Shown here piece by piece: positions 13,426-24,288 of a stretch of DNA of 48,660 bases. Where the stretch lies: NCBI GenBank assembly GCA_022925895.1, contig JAKSYS010000492.1:1-48660 (forward strand). Reading direction: 5' to 3'. Each line of letters starts with the position of its first letter. The first letter of the stretch is position 1. Made by a program: the position numbers and the translations under genes. The notes beneath the pieces are model-generated. The model was not told the origin of the DNA and searched no databases. It saw only the letters and a list, made by a program, of their open reading frames with translations. Source of the stretch: Fragilaria crotonensis (Eukaryota; Bacillariophyta; Fragilariophyceae; Fragilariales; Fragilariaceae).

Positions 13426-14031
13426 ATGCAATTGATTGACTCTCGCATCTTGGTAGCAGTCGGAATGCTGTTGCTGATTTCGGATCCTATTTCTGCTGCG
13501 GCAGTTGCTGGTGCCCCGAGTTTGGTATCGAAACACGTCGACGCAGAACAAATTACGGCACAGTATGAAATGGAGCGACGATTACCTGGATTCTTTGAGA
13601 ATCTGGATCTTGGTGGTTGGTTTGACGCCCTTGTTTCCACACCGATCGAGGACTGGGAGGCGAGTCAATGGATGTTTGCCGCTGTTTTGCTCCTGCTCGT
13701 TGTTTGGTGTTGCGGATGTATAGGCTGCGCTCGGCGGCGACAGGCCCGCCCGTATGGATATCCCGGCTATGGAGGATATGGTGGTTACGGCGGAGCAGCG
13801 GGCCCGTACGGAGGAGGGGGTTATGGACCTGGAGGGTACGGACAGCAGCAGCCAATGTCGGGTAGGAGTTCAGGAGCATGCGGGTGTCTACGGAATCTTC
13901 TTCTCTGCTTCTGCTGCTACGAACTCTGTTGCGCCGACTGCAAGGATGTCCCATGCTTTCATCATAGCAGTTGGAGTGGCAATGCGGGGCATGATGTGTA
14001 CCGCTTGCAGCCTGGAGTGGAGATGGTATAG
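13426..14031 (+). CDS. Single-pass membrane protein with Gly/Tyr-rich and Cys-rich tail
   Basis: ATG at 13426 gives a 201-residue protein. A signal peptide (VAVGMLLLISDPISAAA) precedes an about 55-residue luminal or extracellular part. The single membrane helix is WMFAAVLLLLVVWCCGCIGC. A Gly/Tyr-rich segment (YGYPGYGGYGGYGG, then GPYGGGGYGPGGYG) and a Cys-cluster (CGCLRNLLLCFCCYELCC) follow, then a less regular end. The cysteines beside and after the membrane helix would suit palmitoylation or membrane re-entry. The last 25 residues (after KDVPCFHHSS) look atypical, so a frame slip near 13960 is possible. I do not recognise the family. The gene is divergent from katG. Confidence 0.65.
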   Translation: MQLIDSRILVAVGMLLLISDPISAAAVAGAPSLVSKHVDAEQITAQYEMERRLPGFFENLDLGGWFDALVSTPIEDWEASQWMFAAVLLLLVVWCCGCIGCARRRQARPYGYPGYGGYGGYGGAAGPYGGGGYGPGGYGQQQPMSGRSSGACGCLRNLLLCFCCYELCCADCKDVPCFHHSSWSGNAGHDVYRLQPGVEMV

Positions 14032-14713
14032 TACGAACAGAATCTTCTGCTAGCTAGTTGGCAATGGTTAAAGTGAAGTGTTGGAGATCGATTCGATACC
14101 TACTCCTACCGGGCAATCCTCAAAGGTTGTGTAACTGAACCCTTACCAGGTATATTCAGGTTAAACCAGAGATTAAGCTATCACTACTGATGGCTCTATT
14201 AGTACCACGTCTGTTAACAGGAACACACCGATGCTGCCCTTCGTTTACGTTCTTCATGAATCGCACCCAGCACGGAATGGTTTGGAGTTTGGAGGCTTGT
14301 CTTACCGAGTCCTACTCCGGTACCAGGTACAATTGCTATACAGTGTTTAGTGTTAAGTAATAATCTAAATACTGTCAACTGCTAGCAACTGTAAAGTGTT
14401 TGACCGTTTGTCCACAAACGTTGTCCGTCGTCCGTCGTCCAAATCGCACAACATCACCAGCGAACTCTCCGACGCCCGACTGCATGTGCCCCGTGGTCAC
14501 GACTGGCATCTCGCATCCAGGTCGCAAGTCGCAACTCGGCACCTCGCACCTCGCACCTCACCTCATCTCTACGTCTACCGGTAGGTAGTATCGCTACTAA
14601 TCGCAACTCGGGCAACCCTTGTGCTCTTGACAATTGTGGTCAATCCGCACTCCCCACATTCCTCATCCAATTGAAAGCGAACATCTGCATCGTTACACAG
14701 GTTTTAGTTAACC
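14032..14713. other. Intergenic region
   Basis: No gene is supported. A small GTAC cluster (CTCCGGTACCAGGTAC) lies at about 14308-14335. Short direct repeats occur at 14420-14445 (GTCCGTCGTCCGTCGTCC) and 14530-14570 (CTCGCACCTCGCACCTCACCTC). Confidence 0.45.
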
Positions 14714-16570
14714 ATGCGAGCGTCCATCTCTCCTCCGGTGATACTGGCTGCAGTCTTGTTCCAAACGATCCGGAAGAGTGATGCATTTTGTCCTTCCTTG
14801 CAGCCACTTGCTCCAATTTGTGGTGGAAAAACGAGAACAACCCAGCCCGTTTCCTTAGTATCTTTGGCAGAGCGCCGATCGCGCGAGGATGACGAGGATG
14901 AGTCGTATGATACCCTTCGCGTTGGAGGGAGCTCGGCTGAGAGAGAACTGAAGAGCATGAGGTACGCGCAAGACGAAGACTATCTCGACGATGACGACGA
15001 AAGCGAGATTGAGTTTGCATATGATGACGACGATGAGGATTATGACCAAGACTGGCGAGAACAGGAATACAATGACGAGATAGATGCCGATGACAGTATC
15101 CCACAGAACGGCAATTTTTGGACCAATCCTCGCGAAGGGCTAGATCCTATTCCTGTCGCGCCATCTTCACGACGTCGTTCTATGCCACCGTCCACTGCGG
15201 TCCCCCATCGTCGACCACCTCGTAACCCTGGTGCACGGACGACATTTCGATCTGGAACGCCTGCTCCACCAGGCCCCGTCAAGGATCTGTACGATCGACT
15301 CTTTTGGTATGGAATGGATGAAGAAGATGGAGATTGGGTGCCGAAATCCTACGACAAGACTGTCTTTGGCGGAACTAGAGGAAAGTTTAACGCTCTCGCC
15401 TATTTAGAAGACGGATACGAAGCCAGGCCCCCTCCTCGTCGTATCAAACGAAGGCTTCCCCCACTGGTAGACGATGGTGTCGAAAGCTACGATGGGGACG
15501 CAAATGGTTACGAGTTCGAGGATGATGGCGATATTCGCGAACCTGAAACCCGTCGTCGACGCGATGCCAGCATTCCGCCCAGAGGAGTAAGTTCTAGTCG
15601 CAATCGTGTACGACAGCCTTACGTCGACTTTGAAAGGACACGCAACAGCCCGCGGAAACGCAACGACGTGTCCTCCTGGTTCGACGACGATGACGTGTAT
15701 GTTGACGCTGACCAACGTAGGTATGAAGACGACGACCTTCCGAGACCAAACCGCCGAAGTCGACAGAAATCGAGTAGCAATCCCATTGTCAAATTCTTAG
15801 ATGACCTCCTCGATGTAGATAGAGAAGATATGGCGACGAGAGCCGATCTGTACGAGGTGAACGTAGGACGACGCAGACCGAAGCCTGATGAGAGGCCTCC
15901 CCGAAGGCGTTCCGACCGTGGATACAAATATGACGCAGAAGATTTCGACGACATCATGGACGAGGATGACTCAGTGGTTGTCGACATTGAAATCGAAGAA
16001 GAGGCAATCGCATCACCTGAAAAGGAGGAAAAACCTCAAAAGTCACGAATGTCATGGGAAGAGCGCTCTCGTCGATTGGAACAGGTACCACCTGCAGGTA
16101 TTCTTGCCTGGGGCCCATCGGGTGACTTGGGTATCGACGCTCGCACGAAAGCCATGCTCGATGCCATGGAGGATCTGAGAGACGCCCGAGAGCAACTCAA
16201 ACTCATGACCGAGCGAACCAACCTGGCACGTGACGAAATTGTGATTCTCCGCGCGGATGCCGCTCTCGAAGAGAAGAAGAGGCAAGTGCAACCGCGACGT
16301 GCCCGCGAACGATTGCGTCACATCCAGCTTGACATTGAAGATGCTGCCAGAGACTTGCGAAGGGCACAAAATGCGGAACGGCAGGCTCGAGAGCGACTGG
16401 AAGCGCTTGAGGACAAACACTGGGCTGTTTTGAGCCTGTACGACGCCGAAAAGGCCAGCCGTGACGTTGAGGATTCCCTTGCAGAATTGTCGCTGCAAGA
16501 ACCAGCGGCTCGGATGGAATCTTCTGATTATGGTGGTTCTGAGCAGGAAAGTGCGGGTTCTACTCTGTGA
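14714..16570 (+). CDS. Acidic plastid-targeted protein with C-terminal coiled coil
   Basis: The ATG at 14714 (AACCATGCG) gives 618 residues. The N-terminus has a hydrophobic signal (PPVILAAVLFQTIRKSDAF) whose end, SDAF|CPS, fits the diatom bipartite plastid presequence with an aromatic residue at the cleavage site. The next part is disordered and strongly acidic (DEDYLDDDDESEIEF, AYDDDDEDYDQD), mixed with Arg/Pro-rich segments. A conserved-looking island, KDLYDRLFWYGMDEEDGDW, lies near residues 197-215, and LAYLEDGYEARPP near 235. Residues about 470-590 are a long charged coiled coil (DAMEDLRDAREQLKLMTERT onward). There is no catalytic motif. A plastid structural or scaffolding role is a guess from architecture. 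No intron is needed. Confidence 0.8.
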   Translation: MRASISPPVILAAVLFQTIRKSDAFCPSLQPLAPICGGKTRTTQPVSLVSLAERRSREDDEDESYDTLRVGGSSAERELKSMRYAQDEDYLDDDDESEIEFAYDDDDEDYDQDWREQEYNDEIDADDSIPQNGNFWTNPREGLDPIPVAPSSRRRSMPPSTAVPHRRPPRNPGARTTFRSGTPAPPGPVKDLYDRLFWYGMDEEDGDWVPKSYDKTVFGGTRGKFNALAYLEDGYEARPPPRRIKRRLPPLVDDGVESYDGDANGYEFEDDGDIREPETRRRRDASIPPRGVSSSRNRVRQPYVDFERTRNSPRKRNDVSSWFDDDDVYVDADQRRYEDDDLPRPNRRSRQKSSSNPIVKFLDDLLDVDREDMATRADLYEVNVGRRRPKPDERPPRRRSDRGYKYDAEDFDDIMDEDDSVVVDIEIEEEAIASPEKEEKPQKSRMSWEERSRRLEQVPPAGILAWGPSGDLGIDARTKAMLDAMEDLRDAREQLKLMTERTNLARDEIVILRADAALEEKKRQVQPRRARERLRHIQLDIEDAARDLRRAQNAERQARERLEALEDKHWAVLSLYDAEKASRDVEDSLAELSLQEPAARMESSDYGGSEQESAGSTL

Positions 16571-16947
16571 GGTCCTCTTAGTGATCGACTAGGATGTCGC
16601 TCTCGGGGCAGCTGTCTTTTTTCTAGCTCGAATCACGTGCACGAGCGTCCGCTTTGAACGCGCCTTGCATTAGCCATGCCAATAACCCATGTGTGACTCG
16701 CTTTAGAGCGCTGGAATCCTCGTAACGTAACGATTGGTCGGTATGGACCAAGCTTAAGCTGCGTTGCGACCGTTGACTGTCTCTTCACCCAACAACGCCG
16801 AACTTGCTATGCTTGTTTCGAAGCAAGCATGACACACATGTATGAAATACCTCTTGAGGTCTTGCTACATAGTATTAACATACTACTATCACTGAATTCA
16901 CTAGAAACGACGGAGCCCTATACTGTGGTATCCACATTAAAGGACTC
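16571..16947. other. Intergenic region between convergent units
   Basis: I see no gene, structured RNA or repeat. Unlike upstream regions it has no GTAC cluster. Confidence 0.4.
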
Positions 16948-17370
16948 TCAATTGCACTGGAGTCCGCCTTTGTAAGGATTTCCATGCAGTTGCTGATAGG
17001 TTTGGGTCGATATGAAGCTCTTGGCAACAATATACCCATCATTGAATGCATTGTTGTCGTCGATTGTCACTTCGGAGAACGGCGCAATCACAGAGGGACC
17101 GAACTTACGTCCGCCAGCTCCGACTGCCAAACGTACGGAGTCGTACGTGTTGAAGATTGCCAGGGTCTTGCCATTGTCACAGTCCTGGAAGTAGCTTGGG
17201 CGAAGATCATCCATGGTGAATGTTCCGCCGTAGTTGAAGACCACAACTCTGTATCCGTTCTCATCAAAAGATTTAGCTCTTCTTGCAATACACTCCAAGA
17301 CACTGAAGTCGATTCCAGCAGCACCCAAGGGGTTTGTGGTAAACTGCTTCCCACCATTGAAGCAAATCAA
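16948..17370 (-). pseudogene. Truncated copy of the choice-of-anchor A domain
   Basis: This minus-strand frame repeats the last about 137 residues of the 6022-8145 protein at high identity: [20 protein letters not shown], then [20 protein letters not shown] and a [10 protein letters not shown] end, terminating at the equivalent stop. The match ends abruptly at FNGG. Upstream, the same frame reads QKFRVGSLICFNGG and then meets a stop, and no signal peptide or PT repeat is present. The simplest reading is an inverted, 5'-truncated duplicate separated by about 8.8 kb. The surviving part has no internal stop, and a spliced short gene starting near 17470 (MDTSIISSLS) cannot be fully excluded. Confidence 0.75.
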
Positions 17371-19692
17371 TGAACCGACCCTAAACTTCTGGCATCATGA
17401 GTGACTCCGGAGATGTTGCCAAACGCATCGGGCGAAACGGTGCTGAGGCTGGAAATGATAGACGTATCCATCAGCAATTCCAAATTCTAGATACACGTAA
17501 CTCTACCTTTTGGAATCACAATGGGGGACTCTCGAATTGAACGCCAGAGTCAGTTAAGCAGAAGGTCGAATGCACCATTCAACTCGTCTCTGTTGAAAAC
17601 ACGGAATGCGCTTGATCGTATCATCAGCATTGACTCAGATGAATCCACAACGGAATGCAAAGGCCCACCACTCATGAGCGATAATGAACGGCGCACCATG
17701 GCAGAGTGCTTCAAGAGGATTGTCGATCCTGTTCCTCCGGATTATCCATAAACTCCACGCTGATACTAACTCTTGGTGTTGCGTTGGAAGTGCTACTAGC
17801 ATCAGGAATTGGTCCTTGATTCGCGGGTAGGGTAAAAGAGGTGCATTTGAGTTCCGCACAAGTGTTGATTGCTGCTTTACGCCATGCCAAGGGGAGATGG
17901 GCAAAGTAATATCTCACTAAGCGCCTGCACTGACGGAGTTGATTAATGAGTGCAGTTTTATCAGCTGCGGATGTCATTTTCACTTGTTTACAATTGATTG
18001 AGAACCGCTTCTACGAGGACTGATTGACAAAGCTCCGAAGGTTTTGGATCTGAGTTTTACAATGAAGTGTGGGATCTCCAAGCTAACCATTACTTTCGTT
18101 ATCGAAGGCTGGCATCATCCCCCTCCCGACGTGCGAATTTCGTGATTCAGTAGTCGACACTCCCCGCTTCCGGCTGTCACTAATGGATACAGAGCAAAGT
18201 GCGGGTGCATTACTCTGATTACAATCTTGTCAACGCCTTTGAGTTATCAGTGTTACAACATCATTCTTGGTTAGCGACATAATTCGCTCGAGGAGTCCAT
18301 CGCAATTCAGTACAGTAGCGTACGACGTAATCGTTGAAAAATTTAAAAATGAATGTGGTACTTCGCCTACTGGTAGTCATGCACCCCAAGGTCCAGAAAT
18401 TTGCTAAGGGTAATGGAACGAATCGATATCGACTGCCCGCGCCGAAGGATCTTGAATAATATCAATCAACAATGATCTGCCAGGAACATTCGGGATCAGG
18501 AATGCAGCTCTGTACGACCACTTTGTATGAACGCTGGCGGCCTCGCGCTCCATGTCGCCACGTTATACGTGATCACGACGCAAAATTTTGGGCGAAAGCC
18601 TTCGGCCGAACGTCTTGTTCTATCGACGCAAGAGGGCATGCGAATCCAGCTGTACAGTTTCGCACGTCAAACCTTGGCATAAAGCGCCTTGTTTCGGTGC
18701 TTGACATAGCACTTCTCTACCAGTGCAAGCTCCTACCGCGCAATGCCACTCACTCTTGCTCGTCGTTGTCGTTGTCGTCGAACGCAAGGTGCAGTGCATC
18801 ATCTGAGGCTTGAACATCCATCACTGCACGCGCGCGACTGCAGTGGATGACTATCACTAACGAAAATCAACATGGCCGGGATGGTTGGCACGCCATCTGT
18901 CGTACACGCCGAACATTCATCGCATCGAACCAACTCCCCTCTAAGCCCAACTCGAACTCGCCTACACACCCCGTCCTGCTGGATTCAAAACGTGATGTGG
19001 TGATTCACTACGATCGTCACTCAGAGCGAATGCTGCCGGCGGTACGAGAAGTTAAGCATCATCACCATCACCCTACGAGTGGCAACAACTTGGTTCAATG
19101 GTTCAACAGTTCAAGGTAACAAAAGGACAAGTCCTATGACTATTGGCACTTGCGGCTTGTGGGGATCCCGAATCCTGTCTCCAGTCAAGTGCACAGCCGG
19201 CACAGAGCTACAGAAAGGCGTCTGTGCGTCCACGGTCGATTCACGATTACTGTCGTAGAACGCGTATTAAATACTTGTACAAGTACCGTAACGCGAGTAG
19301 TATGTCATATGCTTCTTACTAGTAGGAGTATGCATGCAAGTATGCAAGTACAAGTTCTGCTACTGTAGTACAAGTACTGTTTAGGCTGAATTCGAGTATG
19401 TTACCAGTACTACCCAGTCCTAAGTCGTACTACTACTACTACTCCAGTACAACGAGTAAGTTACACACTACTACGATAGTCGTATACTCCTCCGTATGAC
19501 AGAGACAAGGTTGTTGATGCGGGTTTGCTACTGTTGGGCACCCACGCAACACTCTCGCAACCGGCAACGTAATACACGGAACGTTGCCAAGCCCTCGTTA
19601 GATACTACTTGGAGTACATTGATATATGTATCAACCGACAACCATCTAAGAGAGCTTCCCACTCTCGTGCGGAAGTACCACAAGCAACAGTC
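17371..19692. other. 2.3 kb region without a convincing gene
   Basis: Only short frames occur. The best is a minus-strand 90-residue frame (17711-17983) starting MKMTSAADKTALINQLRQCR, which has a protein-like helical start but no recognised family. A plus-strand frame at 17521-17751 overlaps it. The stretch 18000-19250 looks empty. From about 19265 to 19500 the sequence is dense in GTAC and TACTACTAC motifs, ending about 190 bp before the KOW-protein start. Confidence 0.4.
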
Positions 19693-21485
19693 ATGATGAA
19701 GAGTTTGTTTGCGATGAAAACCCGACGGGAAGACACGGACACGGCCCTGGCTTCGGAAGCAACTGGTGGTGGCGATGATGATGATGGATCTGCGACGGCA
19801 CAGAACAGTGCGGATCGACCAGCAAAGAAGCAGAGAGGTTCGGAGGGTGATGTGCCCGAACCTGACGCGAAAAAATCTTCCGAGCACGAGTCGACACAGG
19901 AACAAGGCAACGCCCCAAGTGTAGCACGCCCGCGCGAAGTCGTTGATGAATATTATGAGACCGCGGAAGGAGACGACAGTGACGAAAAAGTAGATGACGA
20001 CGATTACGTAGATGTGGAAGAAGACTCTGAAGTTGACGATGAAGTCAATCACAATCAATATGACGGCGAGGACAACGAGGACGGCGGTGACAAGGACGAG
20101 GGATATGAATCACCCTCGGACTCACCTTCTTCGGGAGCTCATGGGCCCAGCAACACTGCGTCCTTCTCACGTCACTTAATCGGCAGACGGGCGAAGATCA
20201 TTTCAGGTCCGGAGGCAGGATCTGTGGGTACAGTGATAGCTGTGGGAAGCCGAGGTTGGTGGACTCTAGACAACCAAGAGCGTGCGGTGCGTTCTCGTCA
20301 ATGCATATTGGTTGATGAGGCTGAAGAAGAAGTCGAGGTCAATGATGTTGATAGAGCGACCGGGATTCATTCAATGGAACAGAATCCCAATGGTAGCACC
20401 TCCACCGTCCTTGGAATTGAAGATGCTGGGGAAATTCAGGCACCTCTGCGCATGAGCGACCTGTTGGATAACGCGGCAGAACCGCCTTCAGAAAAGATCT
20501 ACTGTAATCATGGAGATTTACTTGAGGCAAAGCCAAAGCCGTGGGCGTTGCCGCCAGTAGTTCTGGAAGGCCCTGGCATACCTTCCGCATTGGAACATTT
20601 GGATCCTGACGCTCAACTGCAGATTTTTGATCGGAAACTTGGCATCATCCTAAATGATCGTGTAAGTGTTCAAGCTCTACCAGCTCTTTTACGAGAGCAT
20701 GCCGAGTATGAGCCCATAGTGCCCCCCAGAGAGCAAATCGACACACCGTACGTCCGACAGGGACGAAGTGATCCCAATCTATTGATCTGCGCTGAGGTTC
20801 GGCCGCAAACCAAAAGTTTGGAGGGGAAGAAAGTTGTGATCACCTCAGGGTTGTACCAAGGAAGGCGAGGACGCATTCAAACAAGTATACCTGGTGGTTG
20901 GTACTTAGTGGAAGGCATTCTGACTGATGTTCCCCTCGTTGTGTCACCTGATTGCGTGGAGGAGATTCAAAAGGCGACAACGACGTCGAACACAGTAGCG
21001 AATGGGAAACGTTTACAACGAAGTGGGAATTTTGATACGAATGCAGCTGGGGCTAGTGAAGCGCACATGCAAGATTTGTGCTCGACTCTCAACGAAGCCA
21101 TCGAAGCGACGATCCAGTAAGTCTCGAAGGGTTTCTTTGTATGCAAACTCAAATCGGCGGTTGTCTCACCTTTCACTTCTCTCTCCATTGCCTTGGCAGA
21201 GATGAATCTGATGTCTTGAGAACGCAAGTGGATGTGCTACGGAAGGATAAAAGGAACCTCGAACAAGAAATGGAGGAGATCGTTGGCGATGAGACCGTGA
21301 AAAGAAGGATGGCAAAACGACTGGATTACGTTACGAGCTGTTTGAACAAGGCGGAGGAGAATTATGCAGCGCAAGAGTTGTCTGCCAGGACGACTAAAGC
21401 CGTATCGGAAGGAGTCATCAATGGCGCTCCCGCCGGACAAGGTGCCAACGGGGTCGCGAGACGCGACGTTCTGGACGAAACATAG
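19693..21485 (+). CDS. Acidic KOW-motif protein (two exons)
   Basis: Exon 1 is 19693-21116, the intron 21117-21199 (GTAAGT...TTGGCAG, 83 nt) and exon 2 21200-21485; the junction reads EATIQ/DESDVLR, 569 residues in all. The open frame extends upstream of 19693 without an ATG, so the start is taken at MMKSLFAMK. The N-terminal 160 residues are disordered and very acidic (DDDDYVDVEEDSEVDDEV), with a basic PAKKQR that could serve nuclear import. Two KOW-like modules follow: LIGRRAKIISGPEAGSVGTV near residue 165 and LEGKKVVITSGLYQGRRGRI near 385. KOW modules bind RNA or protein in elongation and ribosome factors. Exon 2 encodes a coiled coil (VDVLRKDKRNLEQEMEEIVG). A nuclear role in transcription or RNA handling is inferred; no known family is assigned. 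Convergent with RPS3A. Confidence 0.8.
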
Positions 21486-21609
21486 ATACACGAGAGCCAC
21501 CTATTTAATATGAACGCATTTCCGACTTTAGTTCGTCCATATCACCCATATGAAACCAGAGGCGTCTGACTGTTGGTTGTTTTCTCTGGTTTATTTTCTT
21601 AGTATGTGC

Positions 21610-22612
21610 TTACAGACGCCCTCCAGATCCAGCAAGGCCAGTCTCCTTTGGCGGCTCAACTGGCTTGCCGACATCACCGACAGGGGTCTCATCAGCGTTG
21701 TGCCACTCCATGAGAGCAGTGACATCGAACTTAGGCTTCTTGAGAACCTTGACCTTGCGGATGAAGCAGTCCTTGACAGGGAAGATACCGGATGCTTCTC
21801 TTGCGATTTGTTCTCCAATAGGGGCAGAAATGAGCTCCTTGACAAGAGACTTGAGGTCTCCCTTGGATCCCAATTCGCTCATTCTCGCCACCATCTTTGC
21901 GCGGATGGCACGTCCTTGTGCGGACTTGGCATAGCAGGTGCTCTTGATTTGATTCTCCTGCGTTTTTGTGAAAGCAATGCAGAAGATGCGCACGACATAA
22001 CCGTCGGTGGTACGACAGTCAACATTTCCCTCAATAATCGATTGCTTCTTACGGATCAAACTGCAAAGCTTATCGCGGGTCATGTCCATACCGTGGAAGT
22101 TAAGGAGGCAATTGTATCCTTGAACATCCTCAATGCAGAGCTTAATTTTGCGGTAAGCAAGGGCCTCATTCTTGTTCAAATCAGCAAGAGACATCTCAAA
22201 CACGCGTCCCTTCAAGTAGTCAGAGGCGATCTTGGTACCCTGTGTCTTGGTGATGAGGGTCTTGCCAGCCTCCTTGACGGCGAAGATGGAAGGGGCAATA
22301 AGGTTGTACCATTCCTTCTTCAGGAAGGGGTCAATCGCCTTCTTACGGCTACCCTTCTTACTCTTTGTCAATCGCTTGTTCTTACCCTGTTGGCGAGAGA
22401 GACGTGAAGAGTTAGTGATTTTGTCGTATGGGCAACATCGTAAATCCAACACATCAAAGTCGTCGGTCTCCCCGCAATCCATTACATCCTCGTCTTCATT
22501 CCCCGATTCCACAGCAAAGATTCAACACAACGCTATTCGTGTCATTGACAGGGTTGATGGGTGCAAACAAGCGGCCGCTGTGCTCTTGACGCTAGATACT
22601 CACGATAGCCAT
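21610..22612 (-). CDS. RPS3A: 40S ribosomal protein eS1 (RPS3A)
   Basis: Small-subunit ribosomal protein of the 40S platform. Exon 1 is only nine bases (22604-22612, ATGGCTATC). A 217-nt intron follows (22387-22603, GTGAGT...CCAACAG), then exon 2, 21610-22386. The joined N-terminus is [20 protein letters not shown], the standard eS1 start; the family core ([17 protein letters not shown], then [20 protein letters not shown], then [20 protein letters not shown]) is complete. The total is 261 residues, the usual length. The intron right after the third codon is common in highly expressed ribosomal-protein genes. The gene is divergent from capping protein beta across a GTAC-rich spacer. Confidence 0.95.
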
Positions 22613-23254
22613 GGTGAAAACTGAATTTCGTCGCGATGAGCAGCAGTGATGGAGCGTCACGCAATTTGCGGTAGGGAAGATACCAGCCTATACCCGGCTA
22701 CAGAAAATTCACGTGAGCGGTAAGAAGTAAAAGTAAAGCGTGCTTGGGATGAGGATAAGTTTGGAGTCCGAAGTCTGAAGTCTGAAGGCAGACGGGTGGA
22801 GACAGACGGAAAGTGTAGTACTGGAGTACTCGGTACCTGGTACTCGGAGTAGATTCCGAGTGACGGTATACGATATGCTAGTGACGAGTGACCACTATTT
22901 CTTTGAATTCGAGTCATGAGTCATGAGTCATGAACCGTTAGCCTCGGTATCGGAACTGTACAGTAAGTACTGTATGCATGTATCACTTTGGACTTCGGAG
23001 TACAAGTACCAGTAGTAGTACTACCCCGTACGTTGTACCAGGTACTACCGCGTACTAGCTAGGTAGAGTATCAACACGGAAGTATCATATGGATGCTGGT
23101 ACCAGATACCAGGTACCAGGGATGTACAGTATAAGGGGGCGCATTGGAGATGTATACGGTGCAAATGCTGTTGGCAGGAGGCAACAAGTCCTGATCAACA
23201 GTCTACAGGTAGCGTTAGCCCTGCCTGGATCAAAGCAACGCCTCTTTCCCAACC
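22613..23254. promoter_or_regulatory. Divergent promoter region with dense GTAC palindromes and tandem ATGAGTCAT sites
   Basis: This spacer serves RPS3A (-) and capping protein beta (+). From about 22815 to 23130 it holds many GTAC palindromes (GTACTGGAGTACTCGGTACC, GTACCAGATACCAGGTACC). At 22911-22935 three overlapping copies of TCATGAG form TGAGTCA sites, the classical AP-1/bZIP core. Regulatory function is inferred from composition and position. Confidence 0.5.
22911..22935. promoter_or_regulatory. Tandem TGAGTCA (bZIP/AP-1-like) sites
   Basis: GAGTCATGAGTCATGAGTCATGAA has two full ATGAGTCAT palindromes plus a partial one at 7-bp spacing. Diatoms encode many bZIP factors, including aureochromes; which one would bind is not known. 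Confidence 0.4.
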
Positions 23255-24288
23255 ATGGACGCTCCATCACCTACTGTCAAGACTTGCTTGAGCATTCTGA
23301 AAAAGGTTCCGCCAAAGAAGTCGAGCGAGGTGAGTTGTGAGCGGCTTTCGTCATGCCACTTAGGTTGACATGATTAACGCTGACTCTCGCAAATCGGCAG
23401 ACTTTGGCACTGATCAAAGATGCGCTTGCGTCATCGGACGCTGCCTTGAGTGAGCTGTCGCAGCGTGTGGTTGATTTCCCACTCCAGAGCGTCGAAGACC
23501 CCTTGACTAAACGGCGATTTCTCTTATGTGAATTGAACAAGACTGGCACCAGCCACCGATCTCCTTATTCCAACACATTCGTACCTCCGTTGGAAAATGA
23601 ACAGCATCTTCTTAATGACAAGCTTCGAAATTTCGAATTGCATGCCAATGAAGTGTGGGATGCGTACACGCAATTGTATTATGGTAAAGAAGCACTGGGG
23701 TCCGTTTACGTCAAGGAAGCGTCGACGTCGTCTCTGGCATGCTTTCTAATTTCAAAAACTGTGGAGAATGACGAACGACTTGCAGAAGGGCAATGGAATA
23801 GTTCGCATACGGTACATATCGGAAAGGTTATCAATGGTGTGTGTACCTACAAGGTTTATTCACAAGTCATGATTTCCATGGATCCAACTTGCGACACAAC
23901 ATTGGGAGCGCAATTGTCCAGGGTTACAGAACAGTCGGAACGCGTCGTCCCCGGCCAGGAATACGCAAGTCATTTGGAAAATATGGGGAAAATGATAGAA
24001 GATGTCGAAATAGAGGTGCGATCCAACCTTGACGCCGTTACCATCCCCAAGACAAGACACGTCGTATCGGGCCTACGTCACAAAGTGGGCGGACCAGGGA
24101 TGGGCATCCCCATCATGGCGCGAGCTGACCCAAGGCGGTGTGCCCATGCCAGGCATGATGATGGGCGGAGCTCATTCCGCAGCGCTGAATGCAGCCGTAC
24201 TGAAGCGTGCTGCGAAGAAGTCCTAAATTTCAAGTTTTGTAATACCCGTAATTTCACATCATTTTCTTATGAGATTTGTGTGTCATGA
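23255..24288 (+). CDS. CAPZB: F-actin capping protein beta subunit (two exons, disturbed 3' end)
   Basis: Beta subunit of the CapZ heterodimer that caps actin barbed ends. Exon 1 is 23255-23329 (MDAPSPTVKTCLSILKKVPP), the intron 23330-23400 (GTGAGT...CGGCAG, 71 nt), exon 2 from 23401. Family landmarks are in order: FLLCELNKTGTSHRSPYSN, LRNFELHANEVWDAYTQLYY, GSVYVKE, the beta-sheet segment (WNSSHTVHIGKVINGVCTYK), and the late helix HLENMGKMIEDVEIEVRSNL followed by SGLRHKVGG. After GMGIPIM the frame runs into an unlikely Arg/Cys-rich tail (to 24288). The other frame offers a natural end, VPMPGMMMGGAHSAALNAA to KRAAKKS, stopping at 24226. I therefore infer a one-base slip near 24105-24140. A 40-nt intron would also join the frames but seems too short. 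Confidence 0.9.

Noticed and set aside
14396..14588. Overlapping 62-residue plus-strand frames upstream of the plastid protein
   Set aside because: They arise from GTCCGTC and CTCGCAC direct repeats and have no protein features.
22657..22917. 86-residue minus-strand frame upstream of the capping protein gene
   Set aside because: It lies in the GTAC-rich divergent promoter and encodes only low-complexity Ser/Tyr peptides derived from those repeats.
24090..24140. A 40-nt intron (GTGGGC...GCGAG) that would repair the CAPZB frame
   Set aside because: It is shorter than every confirmed intron in the window (minimum 63 nt) and lacks a pyrimidine tract; a one-base slip is simpler.
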